Source of the DNA: Candidatus Binatia bacterium
GTDB lineage: Bacteria > Desulfobacterota > Binatia > HRBIN30
Length of the DNA: 64,000 nt
Direction: 5' to 3'
Assembly (NCBI GenBank): GCA_026004215.1
Contig: BPIR01000001.1
Location: 896,566-960,565 of the forward strand
Shown here: piece by piece, positions 9,963 through 20,102 of the stretch
How positions within the stretch are numbered: position 1 is the stretch's first letter
How the letters are laid out: each line of letters opens with the position of its first letter
The notes under the pieces: model-generated
Told to the model about the DNA's origin: nothing
Seen by the model: only the letters and a program-made list of their open reading frames with translations
The model's database searches: none
Translations under genes and position numbers: made by a program

Positions 9963-10179
9963 AAGCGCAGACATAGCGTAGTCAGCGGGCTCGCCGCCGT
10001 TCCATGCCGCGTCTACATGGCCCGGGAGAACCTATTTCACGCTACACCCTACCTGAGGCGCGACCGAGCCGCGGTCGCGTTGTACCGCAATCACCACCCC
10101 ACCGCGGCACCTCTGCGGTGAGGCCGGCGGCCAAGAGCAGGCCGATACACCTGCCCGGCAGGCAACTGCCATTGTACCT

Positions 10180-11094
10180 TCACGCGGCCGTTTCTCGCGG
10201 CTCCAGTTGGAACACGAAACTACGCGCGCCGCTGTCCGGATGCATCGGCCACGACCAACCAAACCGTTCGCGCAATGCATGGAGATCTTCCGCCAACAGA
10301 GTTTCGAGCATCCGCCGAAATTTTTCCGGCACCGCACTGGTTCCCGTCGGATTCACGGCGGCACGAACGTCCGGCCGTATATACTTCCGGTCGGCCCGCA
10401 CGCCCAAAAAGCGCATCACCTCCAAAAGCAGCTCCTCCGGTCGCCAGGCGACATCCTCGAACAGGCCAACGAACACGTGGCCCGGGCGAACACAGCGTGC
10501 CCAGCGCTCGATGTTTTGCACGTACTGCGCACATTTACGCTGATACGGGTCGTTGAAAAACGCCACGAACTCGTCTTCCGACACTTCCTTCAGGGAGCGA
10601 CCCCGGTTCCGCGCAAGGTCCTTCTTGGCGTGCGACCACGCCCGCTCCACGGGATCGCGGACCATGGTGACGACCTTGATCTCCGGGTTCAAGCTCACGA
10701 TTTCGGCGATCACATCCTCGTCCAACGTGGCGTAACTGGCTGTGGCCTCGCCGCGCACCACTGGCATGTAGCGTTCCCCGTAGTGCCACAAGCAAAACCA
10801 CTGCTTGTACAGCCACCACGGCCACGAATCGCGGAATCGCTCCAGGTACCACGCTAGAGAGTCGGACTGGAACTTCGGATGCCGCGGAGGCTTGATACGG
10901 CTGAAGAAAAACAACTCTTTTGGCTGCGACAGAAGCACCTGGGGGTGAAAGCGCAGGTGATCGTGTAACCACGTGGTGCCGGTGCGCTGCGGGCCGACAA
11001 TGAGAAAGTCGGGAAACCACTCGAGTGGGGGCAGCTTGTCGGGGACCTTGACGTAACGAAGCCGCGTCCTGAGTTCTGCTGGCAGTGGTTTCAA
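10180..11094 (-). CDS. sulfotransferase
   Basis: A 304-residue PAPS-dependent sulfotransferase. The 5'-phosphosulfate loop reads GPQRTGTTWL (about residues 34-43) and the 3'-phosphate motif is VRDPVERAWSHAKK; both match the bacterial Sulfotransfer_1/3 families. The rest is rich in Trp and Tyr, as in carbohydrate or lipid sulfotransferases. I place the start at a TTG at 11094 because GGAAGGAG lies 7 bases upstream of it; the ATG at 11130 lacks a site. Substrate unknown. It stands alone between a plus-strand exported protein and the cytochrome oxidase operon. Confidence 0.88.
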   Translation of the reverse strand: MKPLPAELRTRLRYVKVPDKLPPLEWFPDFLIVGPQRTGTTWLHDHLRFHPQVLLSQPKELFFFSRIKPPRHPKFQSDSLAWYLERFRDSWPWWLYKQWFCLWHYGERYMPVVRGEATASYATLDEDVIAEIVSLNPEIKVVTMVRDPVERAWSHAKKDLARNRGRSLKEVSEDEFVAFFNDPYQRKCAQYVQNIERWARCVRPGHVFVGLFEDVAWRPEELLLEVMRFLGVRADRKYIRPDVRAAVNPTGTSAVPEKFRRMLETLLAEDLHALRERFGWSWPMHPDSGARSFVFQLEPRETAA

Positions 11095-11166
11095 CGCGCA
11101 ACTCCTTCCACTGCAGTGCCCGTTTACCAAGCGAGCCCGCCCCGCGCGAGCCCGCTCCGCGCGGGG

Positions 11167-11907
11167 CTACAGCGTTCGTGCGTGTGGCTGGCGAGCAACC
11201 TGAGCGCGGCGAACGCGCCCAATCCACGTCGCGAAGAACACAAACGCACTGCCCGCCAATCCCAACGCGGCAAACGCCAACAAGTACCGGTGCCACCAGG
11301 CCACGCCCCCGGCACGCGCTCGGTTCACCGCCGCCACGAGGTCCTCACCACTCAAGGAAAGGCCTGGAAGCACGTCGGTAACGACCCCTTCGGGCGAAAT
11401 CACGTAGACAACGTTTGGATGGTCGAACTGCCCCTCGCCGCGCTCGACCGCCACAAAGCGAAGTTGTTGCAAGATTTCTCGCAACTGCCCGACATCCTGC
11501 GCGCGCAACAAAGCCCAGTGGTCGGGAAGACCGACTCGTTCGCGGAAACGGCGCAGGTTTTCCGCGGTCTCCCGCGGATCGAATGACAAGATCGCCACCC
11601 GACAGTTCCCGAGGCGCGCGCCGGCATCCCCGATCGCTCGCAGGAGGTTCGCTGCCAGCGGCGAGCAAGTATGAGGGCAACGCGCGTAAATCGGAGCGAG
11701 CAACAAGGGGCCAGCGTCCGCCGATTCCGGCGTCGCAATAAACACCTCTCCCTTCTCATCCACCAGCCCATCGAGGCGCACCGGACGGCCAACTAACGGC
11801 GCCGGATCGAAGCCAGCCAGTTGCGCCGGTGCCGGCGGAGCGAGCCCAACCATCGCCGCCAGCAAACCAAGAGCGCCCCACCGGCACAAATGCTTCGACC
11901 ACATCAT
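11167..11907 (-). CDS. SCO1/SenC copper chaperone for the ba3 oxidase
   Basis: A 246-residue SCO-family protein that delivers copper to the CuA site of cytochrome oxidase. After a signal peptide or anchor (ending near PAPAQ), the copper-binding CPHTC is at residues 77-81, and the partner histidine lies in FDHPNVVYV. A C-terminal membrane helix (about residues 210-235) follows, which is less usual and should leave a short cytoplasmic Arg-rich tail. The start codon overlaps the stop of the oxidase subunit I gene by 4 bases (ATGA), so the two are translationally coupled. The location at the end of the oxidase operon fits its role. Confidence 0.9.
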   Translation of the reverse strand: MMWSKHLCRWGALGLLAAMVGLAPPAPAQLAGFDPAPLVGRPVRLDGLVDEKGEVFIATPESADAGPLLLAPIYARCPHTCSPLAANLLRAIGDAGARLGNCRVAILSFDPRETAENLRRFRERVGLPDHWALLRAQDVGQLREILQQLRFVAVERGEGQFDHPNVVYVISPEGVVTDVLPGLSLSGEDLVAAVNRARAGGVAWWHRYLLAFAALGLAGSAFVFFATWIGRVRRAQVARQPHARTL

Positions 11908-13589
11908 CGCGATGCCGGCACCGGACTGAATGGCTCGTACGGCAACGACGGCACCGTGCTCCCACCCAGCACCTCGATCAAGGGCGGGGCATACGCAATG
12001 ACCAGAAAGATCAACGCTACGATCACCCACGGGGTAAAGTTCCTCGTGACCCCGAGGCTCTCGTGCCGCAGCGGCTCGGCAGTCGGAAAGCGGATTTCCG
12101 CCCGTGGGCGCGCCGGCGCGAACAGCGTGGAAAAGAACACCGCAAAGTACATGACCATCGCGGCCGTCATCATGACGCCTCCGACCGCTCCCACGCGGGT
12201 CCACAACTCCCATGCAGCTTGGTACAGCGGAGAGTCCGGATTCGAGTAGCTCAGTGCCATGTTGGTTCGCCGCGGTTCGCCGAGAATCCCGGCCACGGAA
12301 AGGCCCAAGGAGAACAGGGCGACGCCGCCGGTCCAAACGTAGGGAACCAGCACGTTCCATCGCGGAAGGCGCAACTCCTTACCGCCGAGCTCCGTGAGCA
12401 TCCAAACCGACAGTCCGAGGAACGCCAGGAATACGGGACCACCGAGCGTGGTATGGAAATGACCCGGAATCCAAGCGGTGTTGTGCACCACGTTGTTCAT
12501 GGTCACGGAAGCATTCACGATACCGGTAATCCCTCCGAAGAGAAACAACACGAGACCCATGATCGCATACGCAAACAAGTAGCGGTTCCGGTCGAAATAC
12601 GGCAGCTTGGCCCACCAGCCGAACAAACCCGTTCCCCCGTTGCGCCGTGCCCCATGTTCGAGGGAGGCCGCAACCGTAAAGGCCGTGATAAAACTCGGGA
12701 TCGCCACACAAAAGGTGAACAGACCGTGGAGCCATTTGTAACTGCTACTCACCCCTGGGTCGGCATACTGATGGTGCAAACCCACTGGGGCCGAAAATAC
12801 GATGAAGAGAAGGAACGCCAGACGCGCCGCCTTGTCCGAAAACAGCTTGCCACCGACCAGTGGCGGCAGCATCACGTAGTACATCACATAGGCAGGCAAG
12901 AGCCAAAAATACACGAGCGGGTGACCAAAGAACCAAAACAACGTGCGGGCGAGCACCACGTCCACCGCTGACGTCCAGCCTAACGACCAGGGCAGCAACA
13001 AGACGAGGACTTCCACCGCGAGTGGAACCGTCGCAATCAACCACACCGTGAACGTCGCCAGCATCCCCACTACGGCCAGCGGCGTCGTCTGCTCCGGGTG
13101 GATGCGGCGCCACTGCAAGTAGGCGGCAATCCACTGGAAAAAAGGTATCCACGAGCCCACGACGAGCAGCGAGGCACCCAGATAAAACCACGGACTCGCT
13201 TTGAGCGGAGGATAAAACGTGTACAGCACCGAGGCCTTTCCGGCCAAGATCGGAATCGCCGCCATGACCGTTCCGACGAGCATCATGCCGGCGGCAAGCA
13301 GGGTGATGCGGCGATCCAACGCTGCACGCAAAAAGTGGCTCACGACCACGTACCCGAACGCCACCTCGAAAAACGTCGTGTACACAATGGCATTCACCAC
13401 GCCGTGCAGCGTGAGCCCCTGGTAATAGTCGAGCCCGAGGAACGACGCGGCACGGATCCAACCGGCCCGATACAGCACTTGCAGCAACCCGTGATATATG
13501 CCGAGCACGAGCAACGTCGTGCCGACCACCACCAGAACCAATGCAGCCAAGCGATGGGTGCGATCCACGCTCCACTTCTCTTCTTCCAT
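11904..13589 (-). CDS. cbaA: ba3-type (B family) heme-copper oxidase subunit I
   Basis: A 561-residue oxygen reductase subunit with about 13 membrane helices; it reduces oxygen to water and pumps protons. The CuB ligand histidine and the cross-linked tyrosine lie in GHPLVYFWLLPAY, the next two histidines in GLHHQYAD, and the heme ligands in IPGHFH. The HPLVY variant and overall sequence are those of the B family (Thermus ba3-like) rather than aa3 oxidases. A strong GGAGGAGG precedes the ATG. It follows subunits IIa and II and overlaps the SCO gene. B-family oxidases usually have high oxygen affinity and are common in thermophiles and microaerophiles. Confidence 0.93.
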   Translation of the reverse strand: MEEEKWSVDRTHRLAALVLVVVGTTLLVLGIYHGLLQVLYRAGWIRAASFLGLDYYQGLTLHGVVNAIVYTTFFEVAFGYVVVSHFLRAALDRRITLLAAGMMLVGTVMAAIPILAGKASVLYTFYPPLKASPWFYLGASLLVVGSWIPFFQWIAAYLQWRRIHPEQTTPLAVVGMLATFTVWLIATVPLAVEVLVLLLPWSLGWTSAVDVVLARTLFWFFGHPLVYFWLLPAYVMYYVMLPPLVGGKLFSDKAARLAFLLFIVFSAPVGLHHQYADPGVSSSYKWLHGLFTFCVAIPSFITAFTVAASLEHGARRNGGTGLFGWWAKLPYFDRNRYLFAYAIMGLVLFLFGGITGIVNASVTMNNVVHNTAWIPGHFHTTLGGPVFLAFLGLSVWMLTELGGKELRLPRWNVLVPYVWTGGVALFSLGLSVAGILGEPRRTNMALSYSNPDSPLYQAAWELWTRVGAVGGVMMTAAMVMYFAVFFSTLFAPARPRAEIRFPTAEPLRHESLGVTRNFTPWVIVALIFLVIAYAPPLIEVLGGSTVPSLPYEPFSPVPASR

Positions 13590-13607
13590 GCGCCCTCCTC
13601 CCTGCAG

Positions 13608-14117
13608 TTATCGGTAGAGCTTGCCCGTCAGCGCTCGTGCGGCGAGTGCAGGCTCGCTTGGGCGGGCACCGGCGAGTTCACGGGTGACCACAATTTTGCC
13701 CGCCATGTTTTGGTGCCCGAGGCCGCAGTATTCGTGGCAAAAGATGCGATAAACCCCAGGCTCGTCCAGCCGGAAGCGTGCGACGTTCACACTGCCGGGC
13801 ACAGCCATCAAGTTCACGTTGGTGCCCTCGACGTACACCCCGTGCGTGACATCCAAGGCACTCAAGTACAACTGAATGTCCGCTCCCGGCGGCACTCGAA
13901 TTTCACCTGGGTCGAAGAACCACATGCGTGCCACCAGATACACGTCGTACTGCCCGCTAGCCCGCTGCTCGATCCGGCCTTGGTTGAAGGGCCGCACATC
14001 GGTGACACAAGTGGGTACCGATTGCCCCAACCTCGAGGCTGAGTACACAAGCAGCAACAAGAACACTCCCATCAGGCCCGCGGACACAGTCAAAATCAAC
14101 CGCTCGCTGCGCTCCAT
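13608..14117 (-). CDS. cbaB: ba3-type oxidase subunit II (CuA)
   Basis: A 169-residue subunit II with one N-terminal membrane helix (residues 8-28) and a periplasmic cupredoxin domain. The CuA ligands are complete: His92 in DVTHG and Cys127, Cys131, His135 and Met138 in CHEYCGLGHQNM. The protein takes electrons from cytochrome c and passes them to subunit I. I start at MERSERL because GGAGGG lies just upstream; a longer in-frame start is not protein-like. It is short, as ba3 subunits II are. The gene lies 18 bases before subunit I. Confidence 0.92.
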   Translation of the reverse strand: MERSERLILTVSAGLMGVFLLLLVYSASRLGQSVPTCVTDVRPFNQGRIEQRASGQYDVYLVARMWFFDPGEIRVPPGADIQLYLSALDVTHGVYVEGTNVNLMAVPGSVNVARFRLDEPGVYRIFCHEYCGLGHQNMAGKIVVTRELAGARPSEPALAARALTGKLYR

Positions 14118-14133
14118 CGCCGCCCTCCAGCAT

Positions 14134-14259
14134 TTACGCCCGCGCTGCCATGATGGAGTACAACACCAGCCACAACACGGCGTAAAACCCAATCATGGCA
14201 AAGAAAAACGCCAGTGCCCCTCGCGGGAAAAATTCCTCCGGCCGTGTTTCTGTGTTCAT
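14134..14259 (-). CDS. cbaD: ba3-type oxidase small subunit IIa
   Basis: A 41-residue single-helix protein: a short polar head (MNTETRPEEFF), PRGALAFFF, a hydrophobic helix and a tail of MAARA. The size and pattern (polar head, RGALA, helix, AR tail) match the 34-residue subunit IIa of Thermus ba3 oxidase. I choose the ATG at 14259 because GGAGGAG lies 6 bases upstream. An ATG at 14274 gives an extra MEEKV, itself like the Thermus start, and has a G-rich site, so it is a good alternative. First gene of the operon IIa-II-I-SCO. Confidence 0.75.
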   Translation of the reverse strand: MNTETRPEEFFPRGALAFFFAMIGFYAVLWLVLYSIMAARA

Positions 14260-14502
14260 CACCTTCTCCTCCATGGTTCCCCCCTGATCCACTTGGCCCA
14301 ACCCGCCAACGAATGGCTTGCCCGCATATTCCTGCTCCAAATCTGCGTCCATGACAAACGCCCAGTGATGGTTGTGTACGAAGTTGTACGGCGCCGATTC
14401 CCTTCAGCTCTGCAAGCGACACCTTCTGGTCGCAATGCGAGCGCCATGCCAAATACCGGCGACTGCCACCTTTTGGCATGCCGCTAGCTCGCATTCCCAC
14501 GT

Positions 14503-15693
14503 ATGGCGCAACGCAGCCTTCCCGGTGCTCCTGCATCGGGAAACAGCCGGTCGCAAACAAGGATTCAGCCACTCGCCACTTCCGGTGCGGCGGCACATCG
14601 CTTGTTGTTCGTGGCTACTGCGGGCATGGACCCAATTTGGGGCCCGTTTTGCATCGCTCTCGCGGATACCCTCGCGCGAGAGCACCGGTTGTTTTCGCAA
14701 TGGGTGCTCGTAGGCTCCGAAGAATCGCTGGAAATCGAAACAGGCTCGCCACTGTTGCGAGTAAAGCCGTCGGCACGCGAGCTGGCGCGCCTTTTCCGCC
14801 AACAGCGCGCGCTCGCGGTTCACGCTTTGGGGCCCGAAGCCTTTCGCTTGTGCCAGCGCGCGCGGTGGCTCGTGCACCCAGCGCCCGCGCTGTTGGTGTT
14901 CTGTGGGGTGCCGCCTCCTCCGGTCAGCCGCATCGAAGCGCTGATTGGCCGCACGCAGCGGTCGGCGCTCCCAATCCACATCACCGAAAGTTTCGAGGCA
15001 CGCGAAGCTTTGGTAAGGGCCGGAGGTGCTCCGGCAGAGCGCGCCGCAGTCATCGCGCTCGCCACGCGGCGCAGGAAATCGCCCGTTCGTGAGGCCGTGC
15101 GCAAGCAGTTGCAGGCCGACCCACTCCGCTTCCTCATCGCCGCCAGCTTTGCGGCAGCGAGCGACGTGGATCCTCAGTGGATGGCGTTGGAAATCCTCGC
15201 GGAGATGCTGCATCGCGGCGTGCCGACAATCCTCATCGCCGCAACCACGAGCCCCTCGGCCGAAGATGCTGTTCGCGCCCGCGCCGCAACTCTCGACGTC
15301 GCTTCTGCTGTCCATTGCGCGCCTCTCCTGCCGGACACGGCCGCGGTGGTGGCGGCAGCCGACGCTGTTTTGCTCACCGGCGCACAACCGGGTACGGCGT
15401 GGCTCACGCTCTCGGCACTCGACGCACACGTTCCCGTCATCAAGTCACCTGTTGTGCGTTTGCCGGAAACGATCGCTGAGTTCCCCAGAGCCAAAGAACT
15501 GATCCATCCCCTGGCGCGCGAGGACTTACATTCTTGGATCGATACGATGGAGGATTTCCGACCACGGCCGAACCGCACCAGCCATCAGGCTCATCCCAGT
15601 TCACCCATGTTGCCTTTTTTGGAAGACGTGGCGCGCGACTACGTGGAGCTTTACCGGCGCCTGCACCGCTACGGACCACGCCGGCGTTTCTAA
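14503..15693 (+). CDS. GT-B-like putative glycosyltransferase
   Basis: A 396-residue soluble protein. The N-terminal half starts with a Rossmann-type strand (RLLFVATAGMDPIW) and a region of alternating strands and helices. The second half has RFLIAASFAAASDVDPQ, a strand TILIAA, and CAPLLPDTAAVVAAADAVLLTG, which resembles the donor half of GT-B glycosyltransferases. The usual catalytic Arg/Lys and acidic pair is not clear, so it may be a degenerate or unusual member. No strong ribosome site precedes the ATG. It is divergent from the oxidase operon, with a 243-base gap that holds both promoters but no clear motif. Confidence 0.5.
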   Translation: MAQRSLPGAPASGNSRSQTRIQPLATSGAAAHRLLFVATAGMDPIWGPFCIALADTLAREHRLFSQWVLVGSEESLEIETGSPLLRVKPSARELARLFRQQRALAVHALGPEAFRLCQRARWLVHPAPALLVFCGVPPPPVSRIEALIGRTQRSALPIHITESFEAREALVRAGGAPAERAAVIALATRRRKSPVREAVRKQLQADPLRFLIAASFAAASDVDPQWMALEILAEMLHRGVPTILIAATTSPSAEDAVRARAATLDVASAVHCAPLLPDTAAVVAAADAVLLTGAQPGTAWLTLSALDAHVPVIKSPVVRLPETIAEFPRAKELIHPLAREDLHSWIDTMEDFRPRPNRTSHQAHPSSPMLPFLEDVARDYVELYRRLHRYGPRRRF

Positions 15694-15751
15694 TGTTGTT
15701 TAACGTCACATGCCGCGGTGCCGGCGACCGCCCGCGCTGCGGGGACAACCA

Positions 15752-15826
15752 GGGCGACCACAAGGGTCGCCCCTACATGCCCGCGGTGCCGGGGCAACCC
15801 CGGGCGACCACAAGGGTCGCCCCTAC
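15752..15826. repeat. two palindromic elements, 50-bp period
   Basis: Two 25-base copies of an imperfect palindrome (GGGCGACC, ACAA, GGGTCGCCC, then CTAC) start at 15752 and 15802, exactly 50 bases apart. They are the same element, in opposite orientation, as the array at 24176-24483 and the single copy at 51171. They lie between two convergent genes. Confidence 0.85.
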
Positions 15827-15860
15827 CGTTCCCGGCGCTATCGTCGCCACGCACCAACCC

Positions 15861-17234
15861 TCAAAACACGTCTCCGTCCGCCTCGGCGGTACCGGCGCCG
15901 GGCATTGTGGGCCGTGCAATCCGCTGCCGTGGCCGCACGGTGGGCGTGGGAGGCGCCGCCGCACCTTGTGCCTCGGCTTGGGTCCACGCCACGCACTGCT
16001 CCGGTTCGCTGCCCGAGGTGCAACACAGGCGGCCATCTCGCAACTGGCACCGCAAACCGGGTGCCGCACTTTGCTCGGAGCTGCCGGTTCCGCCGAGAAG
16101 CGGTCGGCTCCCGCTTCGCGACTCTCTCAGTGCCGCCAAGGCGAGCTGAGCCTCGCGGGCATCCGGGCGCAACCGCAGTGCCTGTTCGAGCGCGCTTTCC
16201 GCTTTGGCCCACTCGCCTTGCCGCATCGCGACCTCGGCTTCCGACAAAAGTTCGCGATAATCCGCATCCCGCGCATCGCTCGGACGCGCGCTCGTGCGGC
16301 CCCCATTGCGCGCCTCTTGCCACGCTTCTCCGCTACCCTGCCCGCGATACCACAACAGTCCGAGCGACGCCGTGGCCACGGTAAACACCAGCCCCAGGGC
16401 GACGGCCCATGCTAGCCGGCGACCATGCTCGTGCGCCGAGGATTGATCCATGGCCTGCCGAATGTCCTCGATACGGCGCTGCCACTGTTGCACTTGTCTT
16501 TGCTGTTCCTCGCGCAGCTCGCTGATTTGATATTCGAGCGAAGCCAGGACGCCGCGCAGTTCGGGCCCCAGCCCGGAGGTCGCCGAGGTGCGTCTTGCGG
16601 GCGCACTGCTCTCCGCGGGTTCATTGGACTCAGCCTCGCCGGTCAATGGACCGCTCCCGGCCGCCGCCCCCGATGGCGCGCCACCGCGCACCGGTGCAGG
16701 CACAACGCGTTCGACGAGCGCGCGTAGCAGCTCGAGGTGCATGCGTGCGATTTCCAACATGGGATCGTCGCGCGAGTGCCCCAGCGCACAGCGTTCTTGC
16801 CAATCGCGTGCGCGCGCGTTTGCATCCTCCGGACTCGCCCCTGGTTCGAACCACGCCTTCCTTTGTTCCAACTCGGCACGCAACGCGCGCAGTTCTTCGC
16901 CCACCGAAGCTAAGCTTGCTGCTTGTGTCGAGTCGAGAATCGCCAGCCGCTCCATCGCTGCTTGTGCGGAGCGGGCAGCTTCTCGCAGCGCCTCCAGCCA
17001 CGGGGCTGAACCCTCCTGGCCTCCACGGTGCCAAGCTTCCAGCGCGTTTTGGAGGCCATGGAACTCTGCCCGCAGTGCTTGCACCTGCCGCGACAATGGC
17101 TCCAGCGTGTCCTGTTCGAGCTGCTTCAGCTTGCCGGAGCACTGCTCCCACGCAAGCCGTGCTGCAGTGAGCTCCCGCTCCAACCGCGCGATCTGCTCCG
17201 CGGGCGGGCTCTCACGGTCGCTGACCTCACTCAC
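15861..17234 (-). CDS. coiled-coil membrane protein with TPR-like C-terminal part
   Basis: A 457-residue protein of unknown role. Residues 1-125 are a long acidic coiled coil (LERELTAARLAWEQ and similar). A Pro/Ala-rich linker follows, then a second coiled coil (EYQISELREEQQRQVQQW), one membrane helix near residues 273-295 (LAWAVALGLVFTVATASLG), and a TPR-like stretch (YRELLSEAEVAMRQGEWAKAESALEQAL). The C-terminal tail has a Cys-rich patch (CQLRDGRLCCTSGS). It is a type II-like anchor with a short periplasmic TPR domain. I do not recognise the family. Confidence 0.6.
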   Translation of the reverse strand: MSEVSDRESPPAEQIARLERELTAARLAWEQCSGKLKQLEQDTLEPLSRQVQALRAEFHGLQNALEAWHRGGQEGSAPWLEALREAARSAQAAMERLAILDSTQAASLASVGEELRALRAELEQRKAWFEPGASPEDANARARDWQERCALGHSRDDPMLEIARMHLELLRALVERVVPAPVRGGAPSGAAAGSGPLTGEAESNEPAESSAPARRTSATSGLGPELRGVLASLEYQISELREEQQRQVQQWQRRIEDIRQAMDQSSAHEHGRRLAWAVALGLVFTVATASLGLLWYRGQGSGEAWQEARNGGRTSARPSDARDADYRELLSEAEVAMRQGEWAKAESALEQALRLRPDAREAQLALAALRESRSGSRPLLGGTGSSEQSAAPGLRCQLRDGRLCCTSGSEPEQCVAWTQAEAQGAAAPPTPTVRPRQRIARPTMPGAGTAEADGDVF

Positions 17235-17652
17235 GGAACGGCCCTCCCGCAGGCGTGGACGCTGCCTTGTGCGTCAGTATCCGGCAGTTGCCGTACGAGT
17301 CGTGAACCTCAAACATTGCTGGCCACTGAGGAGCAAATTTCGTGCACCCTATTGGCTCGCTCGCCCACCCCAGGGCAATTCCGCGGCTGCGAGCGAGCTT
17401 GTCGTTCCCATGACACAGAGCACGCAAACGTACAACTCGGCAGGCGCCGAGCATCCGAGGCACAATCGCCTTCTCGGTCGCTTCACGCCGCCTAGCTCAG
17501 GCAAGTGCCCGGCACCGGCCCGCACCGGCGTACCGAGCACGGCCTTAGGACAGCCCAAATCGAAAGGCTGTGACGAGTTGGGGCGCACAGTGCGCGCGCC
17601 CCAACTCGCCGGTCATGCATCGAGCTGAAGAGCCGCGGAAACCCACGGCTGA
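17235..17652. other. gene-free stretch between two minus-strand genes
   Basis: About 420 bases. They hold the terminator hairpin at 17575-17607 and presumably the promoter of the coiled-coil gene. No coding signal, RNA gene or other repeat is visible. Confidence 0.5.
17575..17607 (-). terminator. strong hairpin after the tandem paralogue gene
   Basis: GAGTTGGGGCGC and its exact complement form a 12-bp perfect stem with a 9-base loop, 45 bases after the stop of the 17653-19863 gene. There is no T run, so termination may not be fully intrinsic. Confidence 0.6.
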
Positions 17653-19863
17653 CTACTGGCACTGCAACTCTACGGTGGCCACAGTGTCCCCCGCAGTCGA
17701 GTCCAGGTCCAGCACGCCAATTGCCGTCACCATCTTACTGCCGCTCAACGAGGCGCTCGGATTCGAGCACACAGTCGTTAGCGGCACACCGGTAACCTGT
17801 GTCACGCAGGAACCGCCTCGGCACGATGCTCCTTGATCGATCTTACGGTTCTCGTTGTTCGAATCGAAAATCGTGCCCCGTGCCGTGCCGGTCGTGAGAA
17901 ATGCATTCACCTCGGTGGTCGCCCCGTAGGTGTCACCCACGCCGTCGCAAGGGTTCCCCGAAGAGGAACTCACTGTCTTCAGGCGCAACGGTACGCGCAC
18001 GGTCATCCCGCCGACTTCGAAATTGTTGGGGTAAGTCGTGTGGTACGGGCTATTGCACACGCCCGGATGCAAGTTGTTGGCGTTGCAGGTGCCGCCGCTC
18101 TGCTCCAGGCAAGCGACCGAGATCCCTCCGGTGACCGGATCCGTGTACGTTGCGGTGCAGCCTGGATCCGCCGGGAACCCACCGTTGGACTGCGGCGCGC
18201 CATTGGTGTTGTGGTCCACTTGCGTCAGGAAGCCATAGTTCGGCTCTCCACTGTCGCAGTCCACAATTCCCGCACCATCAACGCCCGTGCTTTCCACGCA
18301 AATGGTTACCGTGGTCAGTCCCGCCACGTTGCAGGTCACGGAATTGAACGAGATCGAGCTGGAGGGGATCGTCACTGGGCGGACCCCATTGGCATCCTGC
18401 GGGCCCAAGACGAGCTGGGCGCTACCCGTGACGGGGCAAATCGTGCGGCCCAAGCTGAAGAACAACACCGTCTTGTCCCACTGCAAGCCTAGGCGGCTGT
18501 TCGAGCCACCGATCGAGCAAGTTTTGATGATCGGCGTGGGTGTATTGGTCGGCGTCGGCGAAGGCGTGGCCGAGGGTGTGAAGGTCGGCAGGGGGGTATT
18601 GGTGGGCGTAAAGGTCAGCGTGGGAGTGAACGTCGGTGTCGGAGTTGTCGTGGGTGTGTTGGTCGGCGTGAAGGTATTCGTGGGAGTGCGTGTCGGCGTG
18701 AACGTGCGCGTTGGGGTCACTGTCGGCGTATTCGTAATCGTGGGCGTATTCGTCGGCGTGTAAGTCGGCACTCCCGGAGGCAAGGTGTTGGACGGCGTCG
18801 GTGTCGCCGTCTCCGTTGGCGTTTCGGTCGGGGTCTCCGTGGGAGTTTCCGTCGGGGTGTCCGTCGGTGTGAAGGTCTCGGTGGGAGTGCGCGTCGGGGT
18901 GGGCGTACGCGTGTTGGTGGGCGTACGCGTGGGGGTGAACGTGGCGGTGTCGGTCGGAGTGCCGGTGGACGTTGCCGTCGGCGTCGGCGTGGCTGTGGGA
19001 GTACCCGTGACTGTGCCCGTTTCCGTCGGCGTCGGCGTGGGAGTCAGAGCTGGCGGCGAGTAAATTTGACCGAAGGTAAAGTCGGCCAAATTCGTCCCGC
19101 TTCCCAACGAACAAGCAACCGCACCGTTTTGGTTTGTCGAACACGTGGTCAGCAAGGCCAACAGGCCGTCGCTGCACTTGTTGCGCACCAGAGTATCCAA
19201 CGCCGCTGCTTTTTTGGCGATCGCACCGGTCAGGTCCGCAGTGAGGCAGTTGGTGGGAGGAATCTTCCCGATGTTGACTTTGTATTGGCAAACAAGCTGT
19301 TGCTGGAAACGCTTGGCAAACAAATCGCGCGCGGCTTTGCCCAATGCCCTTTGGCACGCTTGTGCCGCGGTGTTCCCCACCAACAGCGGCGGGTTGGGAA
19401 AGTCGCCATACAACGCACGCGTGATTTCGAAGGACCGGCTCTGCAACAAACACGTGAGGCACGTGTTCAAACTGACGTAACTCGACGTCAGCGCGACCGA
19501 TTCACAGGGGGTGACGCACGCCAGGTAACCCAGGGTCGCCGGGGGAGGTGCACCCGCAGTATCACAGCGCTGAATGGCAGCTCGCTCCAACGCAAGCTGT
19601 GCCTTCATGATGGAGTTCAACGACGGAAAGGGAAGCTGACTCAAATCGTTGCAGTTGAGCGTCGTCGGGTAACCAGGTTTACCCGCCATCCGCCGTTCGT
19701 GGCACAACGCCTGCGCCGCAAGCAGCTTCATCGCCAACCTGCGCGCGGCCCTTCCCAGCGCGTCGCGACATTTGACATCGGGCGGCACCGCTGCCTGAGC
19801 TGGCCAAACGAGCGCAACCAACGCTGCCGCCTCCACCACGAACCAGCGAGCTCTTCTCGACAT
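17653..19863 (-). CDS. large exported protein with Thr-Pro linker, paralogue 1
   Basis: A 736-residue exported protein of unknown function. A signal peptide (ending PAQAA) is followed by a helical Cys-rich domain to about residue 270 ([46 protein letters not shown]). A Thr-Pro linker of about 175 residues (TPTxTxT steps) leads to a C-terminal beta domain beginning [18 protein letters not shown], with VTICVES and [10 protein letters not shown], and ending VELQCQ. The next gene upstream (20103-22049) has the same architecture and closely similar end domains. No enzyme motif is visible; the pattern fits a structural or binding surface protein. AAGGAAGGGAG precedes the ATG. Confidence 0.8.
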   Translation of the reverse strand: MSRRARWFVVEAAALVALVWPAQAAVPPDVKCRDALGRAARRLAMKLLAAQALCHERRMAGKPGYPTTLNCNDLSQLPFPSLNSIMKAQLALERAAIQRCDTAGAPPPATLGYLACVTPCESVALTSSYVSLNTCLTCLLQSRSFEITRALYGDFPNPPLLVGNTAAQACQRALGKAARDLFAKRFQQQLVCQYKVNIGKIPPTNCLTADLTGAIAKKAAALDTLVRNKCSDGLLALLTTCSTNQNGAVACSLGSGTNLADFTFGQIYSPPALTPTPTPTETGTVTGTPTATPTPTATSTGTPTDTATFTPTRTPTNTRTPTPTRTPTETFTPTDTPTETPTETPTETPTETATPTPSNTLPPGVPTYTPTNTPTITNTPTVTPTRTFTPTRTPTNTFTPTNTPTTTPTPTFTPTLTFTPTNTPLPTFTPSATPSPTPTNTPTPIIKTCSIGGSNSRLGLQWDKTVLFFSLGRTICPVTGSAQLVLGPQDANGVRPVTIPSSSISFNSVTCNVAGLTTVTICVESTGVDGAGIVDCDSGEPNYGFLTQVDHNTNGAPQSNGGFPADPGCTATYTDPVTGGISVACLEQSGGTCNANNLHPGVCNSPYHTTYPNNFEVGGMTVRVPLRLKTVSSSSGNPCDGVGDTYGATTEVNAFLTTGTARGTIFDSNNENRKIDQGASCRGGSCVTQVTGVPLTTVCSNPSASLSGSKMVTAIGVLDLDSTAGDTVATVELQCQ

Positions 19864-19902
19864 CTCCCTTCCTTTCCAGTCTAGTCCGCTCGTGAGCCAC
19901 TC

Positions 19903-19932
19903 ACGCTACCCCCACGGCTCGCACTTTGTCAA
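19903..19932 (-). promoter_or_regulatory. sigma70-like promoter for paralogue 1
   Basis: TTGACA (19932-19927), an 18-base spacer and TAGCGT, 39 bases before the start codon at 19863. The paralogue at 22049 has nearly the same arrangement. Confidence 0.45.
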
Positions 19933-20102
19933 CACAACATCGGTGGGAGAAGGGCAAGAATCAGAGTCGCGGACTCCGTAAACTGCCGCACCCCGTGCTG
20001 CGCACACCCTCGTTGCTCAAACCCAGGCGCGAAGCCATTCCCGCTACCGGAACCCAACGCACCTTGCCGGTGGCTTTCAGAAACAATCCTCGATGCGCGA
20101 TT

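Noticed and set aside
14260-14352. Longer 72-residue start for oxidase subunit IIa
   Set aside because: Extra residues do not look like the family, and a good ribosome site precedes the shorter start.
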